Origin: Phlebiopsis flavidoalba
Lineage: Eukaryota > Basidiomycota > Agaricomycetes > Polyporales > Phanerochaetaceae
DNA: 64,000 nt
NCBI GenBank assembly: GCA_035772785.1
Contig: JAOCPU010000003.1
Coordinates: forward strand, 372,001-436,000
Direction of reading: 5' to 3'
Position 1 is the first letter of the stretch; each line of letters opens with the position of its first letter. Shown one piece after another: positions 23,191-34,569 of the stretch. The notes beneath the pieces are model-generated. The model was not told where the DNA came from. It worked only from the letters and a program-made list of their open reading frames with translations, and made no database searches. A program made the translations under genes and the position numbers.

Positions 23191-26100
23191 ATGGGTAACC
23201 TGCAGCCTGTAGTGCGGCAAGCGCCCGTGAATAGGTCGCGTATATTTAACGCGCACGCGTCCAAGCCCTTTCCCTTTCCGGACGGCAGTTCCGCTGCTTC
23301 TCACAGGCGAAGCCCGCTTACCGCACGCATCCTCCTCCGGCCTCATCATCCTATACACGCCAGCTTTTGGACCTCAACCGCTACACAGGCTTGAGAGAAT
23401 CAGGCCTCTGAGAGACTTGCCAGACAACGCTTCTCGGTCCGAGGTTGTATCAGCCCAAATTACGCGACCGCTGGCATCGCAGACACGGTACTTATGTCAG
23501 GCCCAGTAGGTCGCCCTACACGGTCAGAAAGGGTGCAGGCTGACCCTTGCTCTATAGGATGAGAACGATGCCATCGCTACTCTTACTGGGTTCATCGCTA
23601 GACAGCGTACTCACGGGCCTTGACCTCCCTACTGGCCCTGGCCTCTCTAACCAGCTCGGCATCAGCGGAGTCCCTGCATTCAGCAAGAAGCAGATCTACA
23701 ACGAGGCAATGGGACGACGAGGAGGCCATCGGACCCGGTCAAGGCGGAGGACTATGAAGACGAGGTGAACCGCGAGATAGAGCAGGAGGAAGAGGAGGGA
23801 GGAGTCTCCTGTGAAGATGGAGGTCGAGTCGCCGCATATGGGTCGCAGGGAGAAGAAGAAGAGGGTCATACGCCGCCTCGTGGAACGCCCAAAGACCGTG
23901 TACGAACGGTTTCCGACCTTCGAGAGGGACAAGGTTCTGGACTTTACAGAGCTGTTCAAGGGCTACACCGTTCCCAAGTCCCGAATAGCCAAAAGGATCT
24001 TTACTGGTGGGTCATGTCACGGCGTATAATACTGAGGGGGTGATATCTCTGACGTGTCTTTGTAGTCGAGCCCGTGTATGCTAAAAGGAAAGAGCCCCCA
24101 AAGGGGTTCCTTGAAGCAATAGTGGGCGAAAGTCAGCGCCAGGCGCAGAGTCAACGCGTCGCTGAGGTCGTGGCTTCGGGGTGATATTGACCAGGATCTA
24201 CGGCAAGCCATAGAGGTATGTACGGTTGAAATTGTGTTGCTTTCCGCTCATAGTATGCAGGACCGAGAAGATATTTCGATTCCGCTCTCACTACACGACC
24301 GGGTCTTTCGACCTTGTGCTGTTGTCCAATTGGGAGGATCAAATCATATACGAACCCGATGGAGCGCATTCGGTGTCTACGCACGAACAGACGAAAAATT
24401 TGACAACGCCATCGAATAGGCCCTGGAGGAGGGCTCGTGGACACAAAGCATCATCTGGAGCCCGCGCGCACCATTCCGCGACTTTACACAGCTGGAGCTC
24501 AACGAAGAGGACATATTGCAAGAAGAGCGGCATAATTGTACGTCCCATACTCTCCAAAACCGCTGTGTCTTGCTGAAATGCTTCCAGCGGCCGAGAATCG
24601 ACCTAGGAAACGCATGAGATCGGACATTGGGCCTGCGCGCGACAAGTTCAACTTGTCCAACGACCAGTTCTACGAGGTCTCGAAGGACGGCGGCAGACAC
24701 CGTGTCCGACAGACGTTCGGCCAACTCGTCGTCGAGCACGCGTACCCCGCGCAGAAACTCCAACTGCCCTTCGTAGGTGTTCCCCCAAACTCGCTTATTA
24801 TGCAGACTACTCACATGTGGTATCAGTTCAAGACGCGCCTGTCAAAGAACGAGGCTCGGTCCTTCCACCGCCCCGCCTTGCAGTTTCCCTCGAATATTGA
24901 GCTGCACTTTAGCAAAGTGCGGACGGACGGCGAAGAAAAAGAAGGACAAGGCGGGTCGCAAGATTGGCAAGGGCGGTAACGTCGGCGAGGGTTTGCACCG
25001 GACGGGCGACCTCAGTCTACGTGACACCAGCAATTTCATCCTTTGGGAGTTCTCGGTGCGTAGCTGGCTGTGAGTTCTGATTTACTGACTGAATGCGATG
25101 TGTAGGAAGAGCACCCGCCTATTATCTCAAACTTTGGTATGGGTAGTATTCTCGTGAATTATTACCGGAAAAAGAATGAGAAGGACGAGCATGTACCAAA
25201 GGTAAGAAAGCCAGAGTGCACACTGTGGCATACCGCTCACACTACATAGTACGATGTTGGGGAGCCTATCATCATCGAACCGCAGGACGAATCGCCATTC
25301 ATGAAATTCGGCTCGGTCTACCCCGGACAGACCGTTCCTGCGTTGTACAACAACCTCATCCGGGCACCATTGTTCCGACACAAGCCCTACGCGACCGATT
25401 TCTTGGTTATCAAGTAAAACAGCACTTTGGACGTTACCTCATTTACTGACTGCTATCTAGGAACACCGTCAAGAGCGACACACGATATTACATCCGCGAG
25501 ATCAAGAACCTCTTTACCGTTGGTCAGACGTACCCCGTCACTGAGGTTCCCGGCCCACATTCGCGAAAGATCACAAACACCATCAAGCACCGTCTGCAGA
25601 TTATCGCGTTCAAGCTTTTGCAGAAGAGCACGGAGGAGCGGTTGAAGATCTCCCGTTTGATGAAGTATTTTCCGGACCAGAATGAGCTTCAGATGCGTCA
25701 ACGGCTAAAGGTGTGTGCCGAAGCCAGCTATAACAATTCCCCGTCACTGAGCACCGCACAGGAATTCATGGAATACCACCGCCGAGGCCCACATCAGGGC
25801 TTCTGGCGACTCAAAGCCAAAACTGGTCGATCCCGTCCGACGCAGACATGCTCAAGATGGTGACGCCCGAACAGGTCGTGCTGGCCGAGAGCATGCAAGT
25901 CGGCCAGCGGCACCTCCAAGACTCGGGCTACAGCTTCAACGGCGAGGTCGCGGAGGACGACGAGGGGAACCTCTCGATCGAGCAGCAGCTCGCGCCGTGG
26001 ATCACGACGAAGAACTTTTTTGTTCGCGACGCAGGCCAAGGCGATGCTGCGCCTGCACGGCGAGGGCGACCCGTCGGGGCGTGGGGAGGCGTTCAGCTTT

Positions 26101-27368
26101 GTGCGTGTGTCGATGAAGGATATCTTCGTCAAGGCCGGGGAGGACTACGACCAAAAGCTCGGTATGCTTCCCTCCCTTCCCCTCTCCCCTCCCACGCACT
26201 AACAGACAGACACACAGCGGAGGCGGAAAGCCGGCCCAAGAGCGCCCACCGGTACAACGTCGCGGAGCAGCAGCAGATCTACAAGTCCGAGATCGAGCGC
26301 ATCTGGAAGGCGCAGTACGAGAGCCTGTCGCGCAAGGACGAGCCGCCGCTCACGGAGCAGGACGAGCGCGAGGACGCGCGCCGCCAGGCGGCCGCGCTCG
26401 CGCAGAGATGCACGGCCGTGCGCCCGGCTCGCCGACGCTCAGCCAGCGCGCGTCGTCGCTCGCGCCGCAGGGGCGGCGCGAGGGCACGCCGGTGCCGGAC
26501 CAGAGGAGGGTGCTCAGGATTAAGCGCAAGGTGCGTGGCTTGTGGGTAAGAGGTGGGTGGGGGGCTGATGGGTACAGGTCGACGGCGAGTGGCGGACGGA
26601 GATTATCCGCGATGCGGCGGTCATCAATGCGTATGTGAAGAAGCGGCAGGCGATTGAGGAGGAGAACACGACGGCGGACGCGCTTGCGCCCACGGGCGAC
26701 GCGGAGAAGGACAAGCGGATGAAGAAACGGTGCGCATCCTCTTTCTCGTTCCGTGTGCGCGTCGGAGGTTCGCTCATCTGTCCGGTTCCAGCCTCGAAGA
26801 GGAGATCGCGAGGATGAAGAAGAACCAGGAGCGCCGGCTGCACCGGAAGAACGCGAAGATCGTCAAGGAGGGCGGCACCCCCATGCAGCTCAACCGCCCC
26901 GTCAAGCCCGACACCACTGTGCGCACCACCCTTTTTCTGTCTTTCCCCCCGCTCACATCACGTCTCCCCGCAGCGCCGCTGTGGCCATTGCGGCCAGATG
27001 GGGCACATGAGTGAGTTTGTTCTCTGCACCCGGACGCCCCGACCGGAGCTCGCTGACTCTGATTTCTTTGTTTTCCAGAAACAAACCGCAAGTGCCCGCG
27101 CTGGGCCGAGTTCAACACGGGCGCGCCGCCGCTCGCGCCGCCCGGCGCCGTCGTGCCCGCGGCGTCCGCGACGTCCCCGCCCGCGACGAGCCCACCAGGA
27201 GGGGGGCTGCTGCACCCCGCGAACGCGATGATGAGCCACGGGCCGTCGCCGCTCGCGATGAGCCCGCCGATGACGGCGATGGACGAGGACGGGGACGAGG
27301 ACGAGGACGAGGAGGACGAGCCGGCGACGCCGAGCGTGTCGAAGATCAAGCTTACGCTCAAGCGGTAG
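23191..27368 (+). CDS. TAF1: TAF1, largest TFIID subunit
   Basis: Scaffold subunit of TFIID, which binds core promoters and TBP in RNA polymerase II initiation. Conserved blocks in order: PLHRLERIRPLRDLPDNASR near 23.4 kb; VERPKTVYERFPTFERDKVL then DFTELFKGYTVPKSRIAKR; VEPVYAKRKEPPKGFLEAIV; DREDISIP and FDLVLLSNWEDQIIYEPD; SIIWSPRAPFRDFTQLELNE; DKFNLSNDQFYEVSKDGGRH then RVRQTFGQLVVEHAYPAQKL; the central DUF3591 region to about 25.86 kb (FILWEFS, HPPIISNFGMGSILVNYYRK, TVPALYNNLIRAPLFRHKP, RYYIREIKNLFTVGQTYPVT, RLKISRLMKYFPDQNELQMR); RYNVAEQQQIYKSEIERIWK; and a zinc knuckle RRCGHCGQMGH..NRKCPRW at about 26970-27110, split by an intron. An acidic tail ends PSVSKIKLTLKR. No bromodomain is visible. 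Many introns and frame changes. The 5' end is uncertain. Confidence 0.95.
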
Positions 27369-29037
27369 CTCGCGGCCCCCGTATGTGCGTTCTCGGCCTC
27401 GCTTTCTGAGCTCGGTGCTCGTGTGCTCGCACGGCAAAAGCGTGCAAAGGACGGTCTGTGCTCGTGTCTGTATTTCTAATTCGCGTACGCTACTGTATAT
27501 CAGCTATTGACTGCCCCTCGCGCGCCCGGCCGAACGTGCGTGCGCGCGTGTGTGCGGCCCAGGCCCTGCACGCCCCACCCCCGAACGCTACTTACTCTGT
27601 TTTACGTGCTAGGCGTGGGACGCAGCCCCTGGTGGCGTTGGCCACTTGTTTATCCCCGTCGCGGCGCGCTCGCTTGCACCTCGGAGTCGCGCGGAGGTTG
27701 CGGCCGCCGCCGCGCTGGGATGGGGATCCGAGATCGCCTGTTGCGGCGCGCGGTGGGAATGCCCCGTACGCGCGCGCGACGGCCCGCGGCGTGCGTGGTA
27801 TCACGGCAAACTGACGGGAGCCAGTCGTGCCTGTGTGTAAAGTGTTTGCGGGCGCCAGGCATCGCTGCTGCCGGCGGGGGCTTCGCGGGACTGTGGAATG
27901 CACACACGGCGGGCAGCAGCAGCGTATGTCGTACACGGGAGGCGCGACCCTTGGCGGACATCAGGTGTGTGTTGTGTTTTTCTGTTGTGCAAAACTCTGT
28001 GTGTCCGTCGGGGTGCAGGATGATTAATGATGAGTTGGGCGGGTGTGCAGATGCGCCGTTAGAGGCTAGGGTCCTGCGGGCTTATTGACGAGACGGAAAG
28101 ACGGCATGGCTAAGACCGCAGAGCGCACCCGCGGGTGCATTGTAGAGGGATGATTGCGCAGACTCAGAGGAGGAGTGCTCACAGGGTGCTGCGTGGGCGG
28201 CTAGTACATAGGACGGTGTGGTGGTGGTGGCCTTGGCTAGTCTGGAGCTGGTGTTGCTTGGACGCGCTTGGGCTTCCCTTGGCCGATCCTTCTTCTTGGC
28301 CCCAAGCCCTCCGTCACCGCCCGTCACACCGCACCGTGACCGTAAACGCCGTGACGCAGCGGGAGAAGGCGACCGCCTAGGCTCCCCACCCGCTATCGTG
28401 GCAGGGCAACATTGTGGCGTCGACCCCATTGTGGCTTGCACTGCGTCTTCTGGGAACTGTCCGCCCGCGTGAGTCGTCGCGGGAGACGCAAACAAGGGCT
28501 GCCGTGCGCCCGCCTCGGAAGAATCATGGATCTCTGCGACGCCTTTTGACAAGGTTTTTCTGCTTTTTCATTAACCACCCCAGAGACGCGCCGCCGCTGC
28601 TGAAACGATCGTCGCCCGTTTGCAGCAACCCCGCGCGAATCTGTTCCCACACCGCGCTGCCCTTGTTGGTCGCATTTCGGCACTGCGGCACCCCCAGCTC
28701 TGTGCGACTGCGGGGGGGGCGATGGGTGAGACGACGAGATGGGTATGGCGAGTGTTGTTCGCGCCGCCGTTGGCCTATTTACAGCACCAGGCCTGGGGCT
28801 ATTCCTGGCTCATCGCGTCCGCAGCACCTGTGCAGGGCTGCTGGCCCCCTGGCACCCGCCGCGCGTGACACCTTCGCGACGTCACACGCCGTGACGCAGA
28901 GGCCGCGGCGTCTGGTGTGTGCCAAGCAGCCTTAAGAGTGTGCCAAGCTCTTTGTGCCAAGGCCATGCGAGGTGGATCATCGATGAGCCTGTCCGGACGG
29001 GAGAAACGGGTTATGATACCTCATTTCGCTCTGACCA
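27369..29037. other. Long GC-rich spacer upstream of pacC
   Basis: No conserved coding text was found. Long open frames on both strands here are expected from the high GC content and show no domain. A 14-base sequence, acgccgtgacgcag, occurs twice exactly, at 28346-28359 and 28886-28899. The last 120 bases carry three GCCAAG motifs, listed separately. The length suits a long promoter and 5' leader for pacC, together with the TAF1 3' end. Confidence 0.5.
28921..28962 (+). promoter_or_regulatory. Three GCCAAG sites (PacC-type) before pacC
   Basis: GCCAAG occurs at 28921-28926, 28942-28947 and 28956-28961, each preceded by GT (gtGCCAAG), 21 and 14 bases apart, within 120 bases of the pacC start. 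5'-GCCARG-3' is the established binding core of Aspergillus PacC, so auto-regulation is a reasonable inference. No binding evidence is available here. Confidence 0.5.
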
Positions 29038-31830
29038 ATGCTGCCCCTCGACCCTCCTGCCCTTGTGCCTCTCAGCACCCTCGCCAGTACACACTCTACC
29101 GCAACCTCTATCCCCAGCTCCGCTTCGACGACGACGACGAGCACGACCCCCCTCGCCGCCCTCATGACCTCGCCCCAGGCCCAGCCCATCCGCTCGCCCT
29201 CGCCCGCCCCCAGGCAGCCCGATGCGCAGCCTCAGTGAGGTCCGAGCAGGGGGCTCCGTTTCCCCTGTATCGAAGAAGGGAGCGAGGTGGGGGGGAATAT
29301 CCGCGAGGGGACAACCGCTGCCAGTGGGTCGACTGCGACAAGGTTCTCACAGTCCGACCCAGAGTCTCTATACAATCAGCTTTGCAACGACCATGTCGGA
29401 CGCAATGAGCACCGGCAATCTCTGTCTCAGGCCTGCAAGTGGAGGGAGACTTAGGCAACACCCCTGATGCGCCAAGCAGGCGTGACCAAAAAGCACATAA
29501 CAAGTTCATCTCCGAGGTGAGTCCACGTCAAAATAATGACTATGTGCAGACTTACCGAGTTTTTTGAAGAATTTCGCAGTACACACAGATATCCTTTGAA
29601 GCCACACGTTTGCGAAAGTTGTTGCATACAAGCCGTGTTCAAGCGTCCCCAGGACCTCTCAAAAAAGCACGAAAAAATCCACACCGAAGAACACCACGCC
29701 ACAGCACAAGCACTCGAAAAGCCATCACCGTCGCCGACCCCACCTGTGTTCCTACCCGAGTCCGCGGAGGACTCGTTCTGGTCCGCGGCTCTCGAGACTT
29801 GACGCCCTCGGTCAAAGCCAAAGGCGCCGTCCGTATCGTCCAATGCCATGGCGCGAGTGCAGCATCCAGTCGCCCGGGCCAAGTCAAGCTCGCGTATCGC
29901 TCTCAGAAGGCTCTTCCGGTGGTCTCTTTCCTGTGGCTCGGCGTGATTCTCGTATTAAAGACCTTTGATCCACAGATTTTGGCATTTTGCCGACCCCTTC
30001 TCCTGAAATCCAGCACTCGGCGATACACTACCAGCCCACCGAGTCCCACGACGTTTACCGGATCCAGCCCTGCCCTGGGAAGTCCTCCGCGCGGACGGCA
30101 GTTCTGGTCCTGTCCCAGCCAGCGGGGGGTGGGTTGGGTCGGAAGCGGAGTTACGATTATTGACGAATTCTTTACTGATGTCAAGAAGCGAAGGGTGAAA
30201 TCCTTCCTATGACCCTCGTGAGTACGCCTGCCGCTCGGTTTTGCCGTAATTCATTCTCATTAGTTCCTCTAATTTCAGACATGGCGGAACGCCTCTCGAG
30301 CCTTTGCGCGCGCGCGCAAGCGCAATCGCTGAGCCAGACAACGCTGCAGCCCGTCGGGCAGTCCCACGCCCTCCACTCGTTCAACCCCCGCCAAGTCTCG
30401 TTTGACATCCGAAGCCCCGAGGAGCTCGCGGCCGTGAACGAGTTCCTCATCACCCTTGGCAGGGACGTCGCGGGCCCCAGCTCGGTGCCTCGGAGCATGC
30501 CACGACCACTCGCGGACTTTGCGAACGCTCCGCAGTCATACTTTGATGCTGCCAGCCTCGCCCAGATGGGCATCGCGGGCATGCCTGGGTGTGCCGTCCG
30601 CTCCGGGCTCGGGCGCAAGCTACCACGGCGATGCGGTGGTACGCGCCCTCATCAGGCCTCGTCAATCCCCTCCCGCAGATGTACCCCAGCCGCACATCAG
30701 CCCATCCGTCCCTGCAGCACGCCCAGCACGCGCTCTACCCGTCCGTCTCGGACATGGACTTTCCCCCCGTCGTGCCCGCGGCGTCCTACCAGCCGCAGAC
30801 GCACCGGCGCGTCTCGCTCTCGCCGCTGCACGACAACGCGCACGCGTCGTTCCACCAGCCGACACCCCAGCACTTCCTCGCGCCGCAGTACGACGCCTCC
30901 GCCGGCGGGCGCGTCCCCGCTCTCCTCGCACTCGAGCATGAGCACGCCCCCCAAACGCGACGCCCCCGCACATGGCGGACTACAAACTCGTTCGAGGGCG
31001 TTCGACTACATGCGCCCGTCCCGCGGCCCGCCGTCCCGCCGTGCAGCTCGAGCCCGTCGACCTGCGCACGCGCACGCTCCGCACGATCGTGCCCCTGCGC
31101 GCCGCGGGCGCCGCCCGCGCCCGTCGAGCTTTGCGTGGGTGCAAGGGCCCGCACGCGGTGGGGCGCTGAAGCTCACGAGCGCGCTCGGCAGTCGGCGCAA
31201 GGAGTGCGAAGGCATGGGGGGTCGTTGTATGCGCATTTGTGTTGAAGGAGCGCCGGGGATGAGAAGTATCGGCTGCCGCCGTGATTGGCACGAAGTAGTC
31301 CGATTTCGCGAGCCGGCTGAGCCGTCGGTGTCGCGCGCGTCGACGATCTCGCGCCCCCGTCGCTTCTGCGTGCCTCTTCTACTGACTCAGACGAACAAGC
31401 CGTAAAAGAGGAGGAAGCCAAGGGAGGGGAGAGAGGAGAGGAGAGAGAAAGATGGGGGCCGCCCCTGACCCTCCGCCCTTCGGCACCCTCCGCCCTAGCC
31501 GCGCGCTCGCTCTCCCTGCTCGCTTCCTCCACTTTGCGGAGGAGCGCCTCGCGGCACGGCGTCGGCTCGCCTGCTCGCACGGACGGGCGCGCGGTACTGT
31601 GCGGCGCTGCGCCGCCAGCACGGCGGGAGCTCCTGCGCGAGCATTTCCCTCGTCTTTGTGAACCGCCCGAGTACCGCGCGCGGTTCGGGACGCCCGAGGT
31701 AAGGGTGAAGGTCGGGAGGAGGAAGCGGATGAGGAAGGGGCGTGAGGAGGCCTCGGCGCGACGGGGGCAAGGGATGTGGAGAGGGGCGTTGCGTAGTCGG
31801 TGCTTTCGGACTCGGATTGGATTCGTGTAG
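29038..31830 (+). CDS. pacC: pH-response zinc-finger factor PacC/RIM101
   Basis: Transcription factor activated by proteolysis at alkaline pH. Three C2H2 fingers lie at about 29315-29700. Finger 1 reads [10 protein letters not shown] then [11 protein letters not shown]. Finger 2 starts CKWRE and continues to KHITS; its middle cysteine is scrambled by indels. Finger 3 shows [17 protein letters not shown] and [13 protein letters not shown]. Downstream are [18 protein letters not shown] and MAERLSSL (about 30.14-30.31 kb), a conserved block of the family, here cut by an intron. [20 protein letters not shown] and a Pro/Ser-rich region ([40 protein letters not shown]) follow. YRARFGTPE near 31.7 kb marks the usual C-terminus. 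The start at 29038 opens a Ser/Thr-rich leader; the exact stop is uncertain because frames change often in the GC-rich 3' half. The three GCCAAG motifs just upstream suggest auto-regulation. Confidence 0.9.
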
Positions 31831-32197
31831 TAGTGAAGGCTCTTGTGTGTATAAACTACTGTATGGTCTCTCTTTTTTTTACTTTATTATGTATTATTCC
31901 GGTTTGATATATCAGACTAATAGCTTTGGGACTATCAGACTAGTTTCCGCCAGGTTTCCGCTGGCGTGCTGCTCGTCGACTGCGCCGGGGACCTCCAAAG
32001 CGCCACGTGTGGGAATGTGGCGCACCAGTTCCCTAAAAAGAAACGGGCGCTCCTTCCTCCCGGTCTAGCATATCCGCTTTCATCAAACCATTTTTTCGTC
32101 CTTCTCCCTCTTACCTCCAGTAGACGTTCGTCTCTCACCACTTTCCCCCCAATACAACTTCATTTTAATAACGTAGCTGCACCCACTCCCCGTTAAT
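31831..32197. other. Spacer, nothing recognisable
   Basis: AT-richer spacer between pacC and the protease-like gene. A T run near 31870 and a pyrimidine-rich tract ahead of 32198 suit a 3' end followed by a promoter. No gene was seen. Confidence 0.4.
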
Positions 32198-34295
32198 ATG
32201 TCTGTATATCCAACGGAGAATATCCCCCTCCAACCTGAAAAAGCAGAGTCTGCTTGCTCGTTTCTGACGACAATGCTAACCGTGCCGTTCTTTCAGCGGA
32301 CCACCGACTCTGTTCAATCCAGCGACGAACGCTCTAGTACCACCACCATCGAGGCTCCTGCACGAAGTATCGGAGCTTGAGGCGAACCTATATTATCTCG
32401 GTATTGACTCTCTACCACGGCGGCGGGCCCAGGGCTTCATCTACAGGACCTCCCCGAGCGCACGAATACAAACTGACCATCCCCGGGCCCCGAGGCGTAT
32501 CCACGTCGCACGAAAGTCGTCGTCGTTCCAGGTGACTTTGAATTTGGGCCAGATAGTGTCAACTGGGACGCGATTCGCGACAAGGTACGGAACCACCTCA
32601 CTGCAGCCAACTCCTCGGCTGATGGTTTCGTTGTTCCCAGGTCGTCGAGATCGAGCTCAAGCAAAGACGCGTGCAGACCACCTCGGTCGACTTTGTCCGC
32701 TTCACGTGGCTCAACCCGCGGGAAGCCCGCGCGGAAGACGACGAGCGCGACGAAACACGAGCGAATCGCAACCCAGCCCGGACCCCTATATACCGCCCCC
32801 TCGTGGACATCCCCTACACCGAACGCGGCGACCGCTACTTCACGAACCCCACCATCTGGATCGGCGTCGCGCCCGGCACGCTCACCGGCGCCGCCGCACA
32901 CGCCGTGGCGGCGCTCGAGATCCGCGCCCGTCCTCGACGCGCGCGCGGTGCGGGACGTCGACGTTGCGTTCCGCGAGTCGGTGTGCCGGCCGCTGGCTCG
33001 CGCCGGCCCGGCGCTGCTCGCCCCGGGCGAAAGCTTCGATCCTCTCCAGGAGTTCGTGGGTTGCAGGCTCTCTGTGTTTGCTTGGTGGTCTCCTGTTGCG
33101 GGGCTGCGGGGACGACGTGCAGGGGACTCTGGGCCTTATTTTCACGTGTTTGGGGTAGGCTGTATGCTATCACTGCGCGGCATAATCTCTTTCATTGACG
33201 ACGACAATGGTTTGTATCGCTACGATGGATGGTTTACGTCCATTCTCGACCATCCTTTCAACGAGGAGCCCACCAGCTTTTCTAACCGCGCCACGCTCTC
33301 AGGATCTGCAGACAAGAAGGAGGTTGTGTTTGATGGGGTCCCACCGCCTTCGACGAGTATTTCAAGGCTATTGAGGACCGCCGGGCCGAACTGCTTGGTC
33401 AGTGTCATCTGCCGAAAGGAATCTGATCCGCAACCTTCCGCGACAAAGTATAAAAGGACAACAGCGACGAAGCTTTGCAGCAACGGCTGGAAATGACAGC
33501 AGACCGATTAAAACTTCTTTACGATAGCGCCAAGCGACTCGATGATCTCGGGGGCCGAAATCCGGAGGAGCTGGTACAATCCCGAGGATCGGGTCATTGG
33601 GTTCGTCGTTTGGGCTCCCCCCATCGGCGTAGGTGATGCTCCGAACCGCTACAAGCGCGACTTGTGCGTCGTTGAGCTGTACAAGGACAAGTTCAAGGAG
33701 TATTTCGGCAACGTCCTGAGCCTCGGTATGTTACCAGTCTCTTCTAGTGAATTTGCTTCATCTAGCATGCTCGCCGCCACCAGGCACGGAGTTATCGGCT
33801 AGAAAGGTCACTGCAGCAGTGTATAAGGGTGACCACGCCCGCTATGACTCCAAAGTCTCCCTAGACTATCGACTCCCTCTCAAGGGCATACTCAGCACCG
33901 AGCAACTTGTCAATCCCAACAAGCCACCAGCCTTCCAGACGATCACACTCGTCACGTCTTCAAGCCTCGCGGGTCGGCCACCGCACTACTATTGGAACCC
34001 TTAGCAAGTTTCATGTCTTACGTCTGCCCAGTACTCCCACACCGGCCCCCTCGAGTCGCTAGAAGTGCCCATCCTCCGTCACCCGCGATTCCCGCTCCAC
34101 CCTTCTCCAAAGCAGGCGACTCTGGATCACTCGTCGTCTCTCCGGACGGCGAGTATGTTGCCATGCTTACTGGTAGGACGAGCGACGAAACGGATGGCGC
34201 CGATCACGATCTCGTACGCGACTCCGTTTGAATGGGTCTGGAGCTTTGTTCAGGAGGAGTTCCCTGGTGCCGATCTGGACTTTGATAACCTTTGA
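32198..34295 (+). CDS. Agaricomycete trypsin-like (PA clan) protein with GDSGS
   Basis: Large intracellular-looking protein of an Agaricomycete family, usually annotated only as hypothetical. In order: SRLLHEVSELEANLYYLGID and HEYKLTIPGPRGVSTSHES; RDKVVEIELKQRRVQTTSVD; YFTNPTIWIGVAPGTLTG; FRESVCRPLARAGPALL; a catalytic-histidine context AITARHNLF at about 33166-33192; AIEDRRAELLGQCH and a coil ALQQRLEMTADRLKLLYDSA; VIGFVVWAPPIGVGDAPNRY; LCVVELYKDKFKEYFGNVLS; AGDSGSLVVSPDGEYVAMLT near 34.12 kb; and SYATPFEWVWSFVQEEFPGA to the stop. The TARH and GDSGS contexts are the His and Ser parts of a trypsin-like active site; the aspartate may be in the VVELYKD region (inference). No signal peptide is seen. 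The substrate is unknown. Several introns and frame changes occur. Confidence 0.75.
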
Positions 34296-34569
34296 AGAAT
34301 TCTTGGCCGACGAGGTTTGAGGCTGTCAAGCTCAGCGCGACGGTCAACCCTTCTTCGATGATTATGTTTTTTTTTTTTATGCAATCATTCTCAGGAGAAT
34401 CGTCGTTCGGCCCTCGCGAAACGCTCTCTTTACAAGCATCGTCACTGGTCAGTAATATATCACATATTATCCCGATGTTACACTAAAACACCGATTTCAA
34501 ACGCATTTGTACAATTGTACCAATTACATCGTCCTTCCGTACGCCGTCCGTTTGTTTCCAACAAACTAC

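Noticed and set aside
23191..23400. Overlap of TAF1 with a minus-strand coiled-coil gene as a true antisense pair
   Set aside because: Both 5' ends are uncertain because of frame errors, so the apparent overlap cannot be taken as real.
26774..27437. Long minus-strand open frames opposite the 3' end of TAF1
   Set aside because: They mirror the acidic, GC-rich TAF1 tail and contain only Ser and Arg runs; the plus strand carries the conserved zinc knuckle and C-terminus.
27458..28935. Several open frames of 100-190 residues on both strands between TAF1 and pacC
   Set aside because: The region is very GC-rich, so stop codons are rare by chance. None shows a domain or a consistent exon structure.
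30209..31405. 398-residue plus-strand open frame as a separate gene
   Set aside because: Its first part is a pacC exon (MAERLSSL onward); the remainder is an out-of-frame continuation through GC-rich pacC sequence.
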